The notes beneath the pieces were generated by a model. The model was not told the DNA's origin. It ran no database searches and was given only the letters and a program-made list of their open reading frames with translations. The position numbers and the translations under genes are program-made. Positions 32,122-46,100 of a stretch of 64,000 bases of DNA are shown here, piece after piece. The first letter of the stretch is position 1. Every line of letters begins with the position of its first letter. The stretch is from Acorus gramineus (Eukaryota > Streptophyta > Magnoliopsida > Acorales > Acoraceae), in NCBI GenBank assembly GCA_030737835.1, contig CM060849.1, positions 10,861,768 to 10,925,767 on the forward strand, in the 5' to 3' direction.

Positions 32122-34146
32122 ACTCCTCACATCCAACATTGAAGTTTTTGCTTATGTTTTTATATTACTAATCAAAATACATTTAAAAAGTAACTTAATT
32201 TTACCATAATTATTTTGTATCATTCAATAATGTACATTTACTATATTGAACATAATCATTGCAAAATATTCATTATACACAAATTACAATGAATTACAAA
32301 CTCATGAATGTTATCTAATGTTCCAAATGATTGAATATATACTTTTCATTGAAATTTTAATTATTTTTTATAATCGCTTTCCATTGAACAATGAACAATA
32401 TTATTCAATAATTTGCGTATTAAACGAGTTAGACATGCATTAAACACATAATTCATACTTTTAATAAATAACAAAAAAATACTCTGCTCAATTATTATAA
32501 CTTGAACTCAGAAGTCTTTAATTACCATAAATAAATAAATAGGAGCGTTGATACACTCAATCGGTTTTATACACAGTGATAATACAATATACACCGCAAT
32601 ATCGAAGTATATAAAAATTAAAGTTTTTTTATTTTTTCAAAGAAAAAAATACTGCATCGCAGCGTATTCTTCACTTTTTATAATAGTAAGTATTCCAATG
32701 AACTGACTATATGTTTTTTTTTTATAAAAAAGAAAACCAGTGGAGATTGAGAACAAGACTATATATAGAAAAATGGATATATCATTTTCCAATAAATAAA
32801 ACTCAAAAGTCTTTGTAGTATTTTTTAAAATTAAAATTAATTTTTTTTTCCATAGAGATTGATATATCAGAACGGTTGGATTTATTCGCCGGCGACAAAC
32901 AAACTGAGAATATCTTGAATTCCAGGCATGTTGATCAGCATCTGATGTCCATATCAATTGTGTGAGTGACTGCAAATTGGGTGTTAGAATGATTGACTGG
33001 AATTCTTAAAGTTGGGGTGACTTTTGAACTTTTGAATTCAAAGGTGGGAGCAGACAAGATAGTGTTCAAAAGGAAGGCAATCTTTTCCATGTTCACTTTG
33101 ATGTTGATGTATGGTGTCACATTATATTTTGGGGGTTATTTTGTCTTGTGACACCTTATGGCATTATCAAATCGTTAATAAAAAAAAGTCCTGCTTGTTG
33201 GCAAGGAATAAATGGGAAATAAAGGGTGAGTAAATATAAAAATCTTCTTCTTGGCAAGGAATTAGTGGATATATCTGTGTCATAACATGTGAATTAATTA
33301 GTATTGATATTTCAGGTCACCCTGGAATTGAGTTATTCCAATTAATTGTATTAAGATAGAATATGTATTTTTTTTAAAAAAAAAGATATAAACCTTATAA
33401 ACCTCATTACAGTGAGTATATATGATTAATAAGATACGTGCAACTTTAAATTGGCCTAAGTGTGACAACTACTCTTTTTCATCTCTAATATAAGAGTGCT
33501 AATAGAAACCATCATTATTCTTTCCCACAGCCCTAATTAAGGGTGCTAATAGAAACCATCATTATTCTTTCCCACAGTCCTAATTTACTATATACTTAAA
33601 GCCCATATGAAACTAATTTTCAAAACTAATGTTCTAGATTAATTTTTTTGAAAAAAAAGATCTAGATTGATTAAACTAATCCATTTTAGAAAAACCACAA
33701 AACCATTGTGAATTTTTTTTTTCCCTTTGTACAAATACTCAAACTCGAGAAACTGGATTAGGAAAAATACAATTAGACAAGTGTATACTTTTCATAATAT
33801 TTCAAAAACATGTTTGGACTGCAAAAGTGACAACTGAAATGATTGTCACTAATATTTTCAATTGTGTAATCATAAGTTTCAATAGAAAAGTGAATGAGCT
33901 GATAAATAATATACCTGACATTGAACCTTAGTTATTACACACCATTCTCATAGGTTAGTATCACATTGTTGTAATCCCTCCATTCTGATCTATATCATAT
34001 GTAAGTTATCCATACAGCAAACTTTTTCTGAGATACAGATGGCCATGGTGACATAACACAAACACTGCATTTACGCAGATCGTCACGTTGATGATGATCA
34101 TGTATGCTCCCTAGCAGCAAATACAACTGAAAGAACACATGTATGC
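32122..34146. other. Intergenic; 47-bp tandem duplication; unidentified frame
   Basis: AT-rich. A 47-bp block (starting GTGCTAATAGAAACCATCAT) is repeated in tandem at 33496-33542 and 33543-33589. On the minus strand, 32935-33120 reads as a protein-like 61-codon frame (NMEKIAFLLNTILSAPTFEF) that I cannot place in a family. Confidence 0.45.
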
Positions 34147-37100
34147 TTACTGTTGTATCTCTCCAAGCTCAAAACTCTCACTCTGTTGGATGGTTGCTTC
34201 ATGAGATGATCTTAGCTCAAAAGTTGTGTCACGAAAACCCTGAGTGAAATCATGATACATCATGTAAAATATTGGTACAATATTGGTCATCAAAACATAA
34301 AATCATTAAGGGGTCATTACTTGGAGCAATAGTATAAGTGCTTGGAGCAATAACGGAATAGTCTTTGGTTTAAGAATAACTTTATGCTGTACAAAACAAA
34401 AAAAGATCATATTTAGGATTAGTTTGGTAACTCTGGTCCGCAATCCACATGGAGAATTCCTTCTTCCCTAAGGATCCTGGTAGATTCCATGGGGATGAGC
34501 AATAAAGAAAATTTTACCTGCGATACCAAGAATGACTACAGGAATTGAGGATTCCAATTACCTAGGTGTTCCAGTAGAAAGATGATAATGAACACCACAC
34601 TAACCCATCTCTCCCTTTCCAGAACCCTGCTATATGTGGTACCGCTCTGGGTGATATGCCAAAAGGTAAAACATTTTACAGTGCTGTGGTTATGGGGAAC
34701 ATGTTATTCCACAGCTATATGCCGCCATACTCATCCTCTCTCTTCCACTGCCCCTCAACAGCTCCAACAATGGCAGTGGTGATCCGCCTATATCTTATCT
34801 TTTAAGCACTGTTTTATTCTTTTTTAATGTATAATATGCATTTAATTTCAATCAATCACTTCAATGGTTTCACTAAATTGGCATTTATCACTTTAGCCAC
34901 TTGTTGAAAATATATAGATAGGATTGTGAGATTAAATACAGAAACTAGGACTGAGATGGTGGATTTGTATATTGAAGATAATATGGATGGACTTGAGGCA
35001 TTGGATGATCCATTGCATTTATGATGATTACCCTCCCAAGATGATATTTGAGGCTCTCCAAAACCTTTGACACAAGGTCAACAGCAATTTCATTCTACTT
35101 GTGTTCACAACATTGCCAAAGCAATCTAAGTGGTGTTAAATGACAAATGGTGGTGCAGTAAAATGATTAAAATAGTGAAATGAAATGAAACGAAACGCAA
35201 AAATGCAATCAATTTCATTAAAAAGAAAGTTCTTTGATAAAATGATCGCAGACAAAACTCAATCAGATTTACTCAATGAAATTTAGTTTTTGAGAGATAC
35301 AAAATGCACATCACAATAATAGAAACAGATGAAACAAAAATCATCTCATGTGTATCACAATAAGAAACAAATTGAGGCATTGGTGATATCACAACACATC
35401 ACATCATATTATCACAAATGTTACATGCCCCACCAATTTTATTATAATGAAAAATGTCTGGTTGAGATTTTTTTTTTCTTTGATTCTGGACTCCAGGAAA
35501 ATTTTCAAGCTGATTGATGGAGACTACTTGTGGCTAAATATCTCAAATGTATCCCTTTCTCCATTTCTATGATTGATGACTTCTTCCACCAATTTAACTA
35601 GCTGAGTCAATAAGCCATCATTTATTTCACCACTACCTACAAATGGAGGGCTTTCCTATAGTAATTTCTTGTTCTTCAAACTATAGTAATCTCATTATCT
35701 GATTACTATGTGGTGTTTTTAACCACTTATTTTGCCACCTATGACTTATTTAAGAGATAGGTTGTGTTTGCTAAATCATTTTTTTTATTAAGACAATACT
35801 TAGTTTGGTCACAGTTAAAGAGATTTTCCACTTAAATTTAAGTGGCATGATGCTCTAAAATATACATCACAAAACTTTAGATGAGAAAATTATCCAAACC
35901 CCACTTCACTTGTAATTTAGCAAGACCTTAAGTCTCAACACTAAATTTTACGCGATTTTTCATATGTGAAAAAAATTGACTACTTTTCAACTTAAATTTA
36001 AATTGCATTATAGGCTTAAAATATACATCACAAAACTTAAAACAAAAAATTATTCAAACACCACCTCACTTGCATTTTTGCAAGAACTTAAATCTCAACA
36101 TTAAATTTTATTTGTTTTGTAAGTGAAAAAATTGACTATTTTTCACTTAGATTTAATTGGCATTATAAACTACAATATAAGTCAGAATTTGAAATGAAAA
36201 AATTATCCAAACACCAACTCCCTTGTATTTTAGCAAGAATAGAAAAGATAACACTTAAGTTTCCAGTTTACCAAATCTCATCTTAGAGCTGAACCTCAAG
36301 AGATGAGAAAATTTATTAACAATATTTGCTGTACACACTAATTGATATATTAGCTCATTTATAAAGCAACCATGGAAATTATAATGTATGTTTCTATGAG
36401 CTACTAATGATGGCCCAAACAAGTTTGTCAGCACCGTGCATTAAAATTTCAATTCAAATGCATCAATTTTTAAGAGATCTTACCTTCTCGTTCATCCACT
36501 CTGGCCTTTCTATGGTTTCTGATCTTTTATTATTGTACCATGCTAGACATGATCTACTTTGGATAAAAAATCACAACTCTCGCTTCACAAAAAACATTTA
36601 ATTTAAAATTGTTTCACATACGATGATAACATACTTTAGGTTCATATTATGCTTCAAAATTCCAATCAATATGTGCATGTATGCTTCATAAATAAATGCA
36701 TGTTTAGATCTGGACAGGGTTTTGAGGGAGTTGAAGTATTGTGATGAATAAAAGGAAACTACATTTTGTAAAATTTACCATGTTATATGGATCACCCTGT
36801 GCAATGAGGAATAAATTGTTGTGCCAACTCCCTGAAATAGTCATTCTCTCCTTCAAGTAGACGAACTACCTGATTTGAATCATACATTAAGTACTGAAAA
36901 AAATGCAAATTTAAAAAGTTCATGGTAATTATTTTTAAAATAACCAGAAAAATTGAAGCGCCAACAAATTATAACTTTTCAGAAAAAAGAATCTTGGAAT
37001 TCTATCATATCCTCAAACGTTTGTCAATGGATTTGGACTTCGGCACAACTTTCACTTAATAAAAAGGATAAAAACTAGGAAATTATCAGACATTTGAATA

Positions 37101-40100
37101 TATACAAAATTATATTAAACTAGAAGAAGATGAAGCAACATATGAAAAATTTAGAAGTTATAGAATGACATAAAGTATGTTATATATTACTATCAAATCC
37201 GAGAGAAAACAGTGGAAACCAAATAAGCCATACATCACCAAATCCCAAAAAAAAATTTAGAAGAACCAAATTGTTGCCATACATTATCAAATCCCAAAAA
37301 AGTTTTTAGAAAAACCAAATTGTTATTGGCCCTTCCTTAGGATTGTTCAGTTTTCGTTCATCATAGGCTTCCTGCACACCTCCCTAACAATACAACAAAC
37401 ATACATGCACAGCCATCATGGAAATTGTTGTCTACCAAATGCATCTTTTCTGCTTCAGTTATATCGTTTAGTGGCCTGACCTATTATTTTCATAGAGCTA
37501 TGGAAATTATTATCTTATGCAATTTCCCATGGACTGTTTATGTGAACCTTGAAGTGTTCAGCACACACACTTTTGTAATAATATAATTTCATTCTGCCTT
37601 ATGTCTGCACTCCAAAATTTTCGCTTTGTGTCCATGCAGACTGAATAGAGTGGTGGTATGTAGATTTAGTATTTATTATTATTCCCTTCTTTAGCTGAGC
37701 TGCACTGTGTGTAAATACCTTACCAAGGTCTACATGATTATTGACCATATTTATTTTGTGTGCGCTTACTCCATGAGTGCATATAGCCCAATTGGTCAAG
37801 ACAGGGTTCAGCCATAAGGTATTTTATCTCATCTCATGAACTCAAAAAGTAATAAATTTCCTTAGAAAGCACGGAATTTATTTCAATGCAGTAGTCACAT
37901 ATTTTGATCAATAGTCTTATTGAGTTTTGGGAAGAAAAAAAAACCTTAGAAAGGACAGAGAGCCTCAGAATGCATTTTTTAAGGAAAATTTTCACTTTCG
38001 GAAAAACCCAAATTTCACCTAGTAAAGAAAACTTTTCTTACTATTTACTTGTTATTTACAGAAACCCTAGGTTGAAATTCTCTCATTTTGTTCCTTGGTT
38101 ACCTTTTTCTCCATTGGATACCTAGACCTGACTGGGCCTTGATTCTTATTGAAAGGTAAAGAATGTTCAACAAAAAGACAAGCAATGTTTGCAGGTAAAG
38201 GTAAATTTATATGATTTACCTATAACCATATGTCCATATGGACCAATTTAGTTTAGTAAATGAATTTATAAGAGATTGTACACAGTATTTAATTATTGAT
38301 TGTCAGTTGTAGATTCATGAACATATTGTCACAACCAATGTGTTGCATCAAGTGCCTAATGCAGAAACTATAATTGAGTAAAGTTTATGTTGAGTACTTA
38401 AAGCCAAAGCTATCCTCTAAAACAATAGCAAAGCTGGCTACTAGATAATATATAAAAATAAGAGGAGATTGTACATAGTATTTAATTATTGACTGTCAGT
38501 TGTAGATTCATGAACTTAATTTCACAACAAATGTGTTGCATCAAGTGCCTGATGCAGAAAATATAATTGAGTAAAGTTCATGAAAATATGGACTTCAAAT
38601 AAAAAATGGGCCAACTAAAAAAAGAAAAAAAAGGAAAAAAAAATCCATCTACATTTTCTAAATGTTTAAGATCTGACATTGGATGACGTGGTTTTATACT
38701 TCAAATGTAACTGATGGATCAATAACTACAGTGTTGCTTTGGTGTCAACAATGATGACAATATGTTAAAGGGAAGCAATAAGAATATGCTAAAATGTCTA
38801 TATTAAACTAAATGAGAAATATTATGCATGAAAGATAAAACATAGAATAAGAAAACTACTGTCAATTCAAGGCTAACTCTTTCCAATTGTGCTCTAACCT
38901 CTCCCATGGATGGGCGTTCTTCTGGATTTCTCCTGACACATAAATAAGCTGCTCTGGCCAAATGGTATAACTCGTATGTGTCATAGGAATCCTCAATTCG
39001 ACGATCAATAAGTTCATGCAGTGCAAGACTCTCAACCAATGGTAATGCCTAAAATTATCAAAGAGAAATAAAAGATTTTCAAAATTTTCCAACAAGGTTA
39101 CAATGCTCAGATTCTGACAGGAAATTCATTTCTTTACAAGAGAGATACCACAAAATAAAATAAAAACAAAAATAAAAACAACTTCAACAACATGCAGTGC
39201 ATACCCATTGTAGCAGATGCTGATTCCCTTCTTTTTTTAGATCAACTGCTTTGCATCCTGATATTAGTTGAAATAGAACAACCCCATATGCATAGACATC
39301 AGTTCTTACAGAGACAATTCCATTTTCTGCATATTCTGGTGCTAAATATCTGTGCGTAGTTAAAGCTTCTAATTAAATTCAATCAGTGTACACTACCAAG
39401 TGAAAATGTGACATGCTTGACCCACATCATGAAGTTTCTCACCCTGAAGTGCCAATGATCCTAGTGTGGAAAGAATCATTATTTGACTTCCATCGAGCAA
39501 GCCCAAAATCCCCGAGCTGCACAAAATTTATACAAGAATGTCAAACATTCATTATTTTTTATGCATAGAAAAGTGTTCAATAATCATTGTTATGGCTTAC
39601 TGGGAACTTTAATTTAACACTATAATTTCATTTTTTACATCCCTTATACTATCCCAGGATTATATTGTTGGGATGTTGTCTCAGATGTAGTCATCGAATG
39701 ACCGTGATGAAGCATATTGGGTGGGTACCCATTTGTCGTGGTTAGTTAAGATTCGAATCGTAACTAATTGGAGTGTATTTCTTAAACAACATTTGTTAAG
39801 AATTTTATTGGGGAGGTTGATGAAATTCATCTCTATAAATACATCTATAAGGAGATATTTATTAGGTAAAGAGTATTCCATAGCAATGGATTCGTAGAGA
39901 GATCTAGAGAGGTTCAAAAGGTTGATAAGAGAGGAAAACTCCATCAGAAAATTATGTGTCTCTTGTAAGTCTTATATATCACCTTTATGTATAGTGAATT
40001 CTCGGATTTTGCCCGTGGATGCAGGCTCCCCAATAAAGGTGAAGAGTATTCCATAGCAATGGATCCGTAGAGAGATCTATAGAGAGATCTAGAGAGGTTC

Positions 40101-43100
40101 AAAAGGTCGATAAGAGAGGAAAACTCCATGAGAAAATTATGCGTCTCTTGTGAGTCTTGTATATCACCTTTATTTATAGTGAATTCTAGGATTTTGCCCA
40201 TGGATGCAGGCTATAAGCTGAACCACGTAAATCTTGTGTTTTCCACAGTGATTTCAGTTCTTTCAATTCTCTTTTGATTTCAAATGTGTCAATGAAAGAA
40301 TTCCTAAATTTTTGAAAGGTGTTCCCACAAGGGGAAGTTCGACAGTGCAAGGTGGAGACATCAACAAAAAATTTCAAGGGGTTCGAGGATGTCCGAGTTT
40401 ACCGATACGAGCCAATGTGGAGATTGTTAGGCTTATGTTTCGGACCCGGTGTACACACATCAGATGGCCATGATGAAGCTGTATTGGGGTGGGCACCATG
40501 GGCTAGTTAAGATTTGATTAAATCCTAACTAATTAGATGAAGTATATCTCTTAAGCAGGAGTTGTTTGTTACAATTTATTAACAATTTAATTGGGGAGGT
40601 TGATGAGATTTATCTCTATAAATATCCTCATAAGATACTTTATCAGGTAAAGGGTATTCATGGCAATGGATTCTCAGAGAGATCCAGAGAGAGGTTGTGA
40701 GGGGTAACTAAGAGAGAGAAGACTCCATAAGAGAGTTTTGTGAATCTCTTATAAATCTTGTATCTCACCTTTATTTATAGTGAATTCTCGGATTATTCCT
40801 CGTGGATGTAGGCTTGGGCTGAACCATGTAAATTGTGTTTTCCGTGTGAAGTGTATTCTCTTTTGATATCAAATGTGTTGATGGCTTCTGCAAATATTCC
40901 TAACATCTATATGTTGTACTGAAGACTTCCTAGAAGTACAGATCTATACCAATGTATGGTCAATATATATCAAATATACCATCCAATAAATGTCGAATGT
41001 GAAGTAAAAAAAAAGATGTAACAAAAGAATGAAAATAACCGAAGTGTTAGACTCCCTTCTATGATAACAGAAATAGTCTACTTTAATGTCTATTTTTATG
41101 CTTATATGACAGCCAAACATGATTGGTTACTCTATCCAATCCAAAGCCAACTAGTGAATCCCCACCCTCAAAACACACACAAACAGAAAGAGAGAGAGAG
41201 AGAGAGAGAACCAATGAAATACAACAAAAAATTCCCATAGAACCCTCCCCCCCCCCCCCCCCCCCCCTTCCCAAACCTCATTATACAATAGAGGTGTTTT
41301 TATATTTTGCTCTAGTGCTTTCGTAAAAGAACATGTATCGCAGTAGATAGTCGCTCTACTCCTTTGATTATAGTATCTGGGTACAGACTCAAGATCTCTT
41401 AATAACCCATTTCATAAAAGAACGGCACATATTAAAGTTCATGATATGAGGTTATATGAGATGTTCACATCTGAGAAAGCAATTGCAGAGTGTCTTGCAT
41501 CTTGTTCGTGTATGTTTCTAGTCATCTTCCGTGATTACTTAAGGGGATGTCCTAAATTAATGTAATAACTTGCATTGCAACTGCTTTCTACATCTTAAAT
41601 TATCTGTTCTCTTTTTCTTCTTTCTATTAACATGCAAATGAATCCAGGGTTCAGATTTCAAAAGAAAGAAAAGGGACATGAGAAGAAAGAAAGAGAACTA
41701 TTAGGAGAAAGTCATGCTCACACAGAAAAATATGTGAGATGTGACATTTCAGCATATTTCTTTATGTGGGTTGTTCTCCTAGAGAACAAAAGAAGTAGAT
41801 TTCCCCTTAAATTATTACTGGACATTGATATAACTAAAAAACAAAAAGAGAACATTATAGAGAACTCTACAATCAACATCTATTCCCTTCTATTACATTT
41901 TGTAAATTAAAAAAAAAGAGAGTATATTAATGAAGATAAGAACCATAGATCTGACCTGCGATCAAGGTTTTTCTCCTCCATACACACCTTTCTATGACTG
42001 CATCTTCTCTTCAGCGCAAGCAAAACATTTATGAAATCTTATGTATTAAAGCACAGCAATGATTAAAAAAAGAGTATTTCCTGTGGAAATATGGTTGATA
42101 AGCGCTGTTGCATTGTGCAAAAGCAGGAATCAAGTCATGCAGTAGAAGTTGTTGGGCATTGTCGAGAAATCAAATTATGCAGTGAAAGTGATTGGGCTTG
42201 TACATGCATTGCATGCATTTTTGTTTATTTTTTTTTTTGAAAGAAGCATTGCATGCATGTTCAAGCCTACAGAATGTTTTTTCTTCCTTAGGTTGAATTA
42301 GGTGCATCTTACATAACTCATATAAGTGATTCATTTTTTATGAAATTAAGGATTCACAGAACTGAAATTACAGATACAAGTATTAGTGTATTACCATAGG
42401 AACAAAGTCATGAGTGAGAAGAATGTTGCTTGGTCGCATGTCACGATGAATAATTGGACCTCCACGACACTCTTCATGCAAAAAGCGCAATCCTTTTGCA
42501 GTTCCAATGGCAATAGCACGTCTTTTGTGCCACTCAAGTGAGGTGGCTGATTTGTCTATCAATAAACAATAACATCAAATAAAACGCTGATCCACATTTA
42601 ACTAAGAATTCCTTTTCTTTTTCTGACAGCAGAAGATGCAATGAATAAGCTACGTAGTTCTTTAATTATGGTCCAATAACTTACTGAAAAGATGCCACTC
42701 CAGAGATTTGTTGCAGATATACTCATAAACCAATATATTGTAGTTCTCCTTGCAACAATAACCCAACAGCATTACAATATTTCGGTGGCGTGCAAAGCTC
42801 AAGATGTGTACCTCTGAAAAGAATTCAGAATATCCTTGTGAACTTGCTTCTTTCCGTACTTTTGCTGCAATTGCCTGCCCATCTTTAAGTTGACCTTTAT
42901 ACACATGACCAAATCCACCTTCTCCTAAAAAGTTTTCTCTTGAGAAATCAGATGTTGCAGCCTGAATTTCTGCGAGATTAAATTTCATGGAATCCTTCAA
43001 GTACAATACAGATCTTAAATTACAACCAGCACACAGAATTGGCTCTTCTGAGAATCCAGACTGGGATGCTTTATGCTGTTGTCTTGGAACAATCTGAGAA

Positions 43101-46100
43101 CTATTTAGACTTCTATATTCTCTCTCAAAATTCATTCCTGTGGTTTAGCAAACATTAGTACCTAATAACACACTTTTTGTTTCGACATTGTTATCTCACC
43201 CACAACCAACAGCATATGATTGTATTCATCCACATTAATTTAGTCCTTTAATGTATAGCATTGTGACCAAAAGTGACATGTGAATACAATTTGACTCCAT
43301 AACTAAGCAAAAGCAGTGAGACCTAGAAAGCAAGACTACATTAAAAAGTTTTGGAGTCCAACCAAATAAACTATAGTGAGGTTTAGGCATTCATAGAAAA
43401 TCAGGGATCCCATAGTTACTCTTCATAACCATCACCACTATGCTTTACTTTCAATATATTTCCCCCATAACTTAGCAAAAGCAGTGAGAACTAGAAAGCA
43501 AAGCCACATTACAAATTTTCAAAGTTCAACCAAATAAACTATAAAAAGTAATAAGCATTTGTAGACAATTCAGAGATCCCATAATTACTCTTCATAACCA
43601 GCACCAATATAGCCTTTTTTCTATATATTTCCCACTTGATAATCATGATGTTCATACCTTATGTCATGTCTCTGAAAATTACGCATAAAGCAAAGAGGTT
43701 CTTGGTCACAAGGAAAACAACAATTTTACCAGAGAAAACTTAGCTAACTAATACTGATTTCAAATGATTTGAAATACGGGACAGATTGTATTATTTCTGT
43801 ATTCAATCAGAACATTGACAAGGATTATCATACAAGACTTTTCAACTTGATGGAAGAAATAGATTGAGGTTAAGGTTGAGAGGCGAAAAAATGTGAAAGC
43901 AAAGATCCCACGATCCTTCATTCTGGCAGTGGTTTGGTCGCTTTGGCTCGCACACAATAATGTTATCTCAGCGATTCAGTTCATTAAAGATTGGGGGAGG
44001 TTTTGTGTGAGGGCTAATAGGGTGTTGTACTTTGGGGGTCAAATTACGATTGAGGAGTAGTAATATGTGCATGGGTGTGGGTGGTGGTCTTCTACTGGAT
44101 CCTAAAACAGATGGTGGCCTCCAGCGATTTATTCTTTTGTGCTTTTTTATATTTTGGCATTTACCTTCTCTTTCATAAAATTGGGTACCGTTTTCTCCAA
44201 AAAAAAATAAAAATCTAATGGAAGAAATATCAAATGATTATGTTGTGATGGTAACTAAAAACTATCAAGGAGTTAATGTAAATTTATCTTGGATCTCCCA
44301 CAAGATGATGCACTATAATTATAACAAAAATGACGTACACATGCAATCATGATAAAAGTTAAACTAAAAATGCCGAGAATAATGATGATAACTAGCATTA
44401 TGAATTGTCAATGTTAAACAAAACATCTTTTACATCTAAATGCTCCTCTGGTTGATAAATGTGATAAATATTTATGGAATTAAAGCCCAGTGAATTGCAA
44501 TGATGAAAAATAAGTAAAACTCTAAAGGGCCATCAGGGCATCATAATATCTTAGTATTGTGGTTTGATACAACTACAAGCATATTATCAAGTGGAAATTG
44601 AAAACTAAATAAATTAGCATGGCCAAGAATTTGTTATCTCATAGAGGAATCATGAATAAGAGTGTTGAATACCAGGTTTTCCTTGTTGAGAAGACCCTGC
44701 CTCATGATGACTTGACATGCTCCAGTCTGAAGACCTGCTGAAAGAAGAAGGCATGAAACTGCTTTTATTGATGTCGTCACTAACCCGGGAGCTCATGGAT
44801 GCACTATAACTTCCAAAGGAAATAACTGATTGTTTATCATGCCCCCCATCTTGTACATATGAATTTGGTTGAACAGACTTTCCCAGAGAAAATAAAGGCT
44901 TTTGCTCTGGAACCTCTGAAAGTAGAGCTTTTATATGGAACGGTCTCAGCACGTCCACAGATAAGCTATCTTCAATTATTGCAACCTTGCTAGGAACATA
45001 CTTTTTATAAAACTTTTCATCTCTCCTTAGGTGCCTGTAAGTACCACCAAGGCACCAAATAGGTAACGGAGGACCAACATATTCATATCATGGCTATTAT
45101 GTCCAAATTAAGAGAAACAACAATAATGAACACCAACATATAGAACATAATTACATGTTTCACACAGTAATCACTGAATGACATAGCTTACAAGTACAGA
45201 TATTGATCAAAATTTCACAGATGCCAGTTTTATATATTTTCACTCAGAAATTTGTTGCCCATGATCAATAAAATCATGGTATGTGCCTACCATTTCCCTC
45301 AAAAAAGCCCATCAATTTTATCTACAAATATGCAACTCGATCTCAAAAATCACAAACATAAATTATGATCTGTTATTTGAGCCGACACAAACATATCATA
45401 ACTTGTTAACGGTACCAGATTCAAAACTGGAGGTGTACAGATGGCGGAATAAGAGGTCAGAAAGAATGGTTGAATCATTTCCTCTCTTTAACCATCCGTA
45501 CAACTACTACTACAAAATTAACAGAACGACCCAATCTATTTCATTTATGTTTTGTCATCCCTCCACAAACTGAGCTTCCATTGGAGCAAGAAAGCTTGGA
45601 AAAAAGTCAGTAAAGTAAGAAATTAAACTCTTGGTAAACAAGTCAGCTGGCTGATCAGTTAAATGAATACAAGTTTGTTCTAGCAAAGTGATAGTACAGA
45701 TCTATGTGCTTTGTACAAGAATGGAAGATTGGCCTCACCAATTTCACATCACTCTAATTTCCATGATAAAAAGAGATTGGTTGAAGTAATGAAATGAAGT
45801 TCATAAAGACAACGATGAAGTCAAAATCTGTAGTGATGACAGCAAGAGAGCGGTATCCAAGTTCGGCAATTTTGTGCAAATGGTCATTGCTTTTGGAATG
45901 TCAAAAGAACAGATTGTTTCCAAAGAAGATGCACAACCACAGCTCAGATAAATATCAGCCAATCTGCATCTTGGTAAATAATTAAAAGAAGGGTGTGGCA
46001 GACACATTAAAGGGGCACCATTTGTTTGTAACACAGGTTTGGCAATGAATAAGCTTGGTTGCTCAGAAGTGAGAAGTTCTTGGAGCATATAAATATTGAC

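Noticed and set aside
32637-33120. Possible small gene on the minus strand
   Set aside because: Protein-like composition but no family, start context or splice partners could be supported.
38803-38898. Extension of kinase exon 9 to the stop at 38803
   Set aside because: A GT donor right after MGE, the downstream exon starting VVRLLEGEN and agreeing phases make splicing far more likely; the extension is a hydrophobic intron translation.
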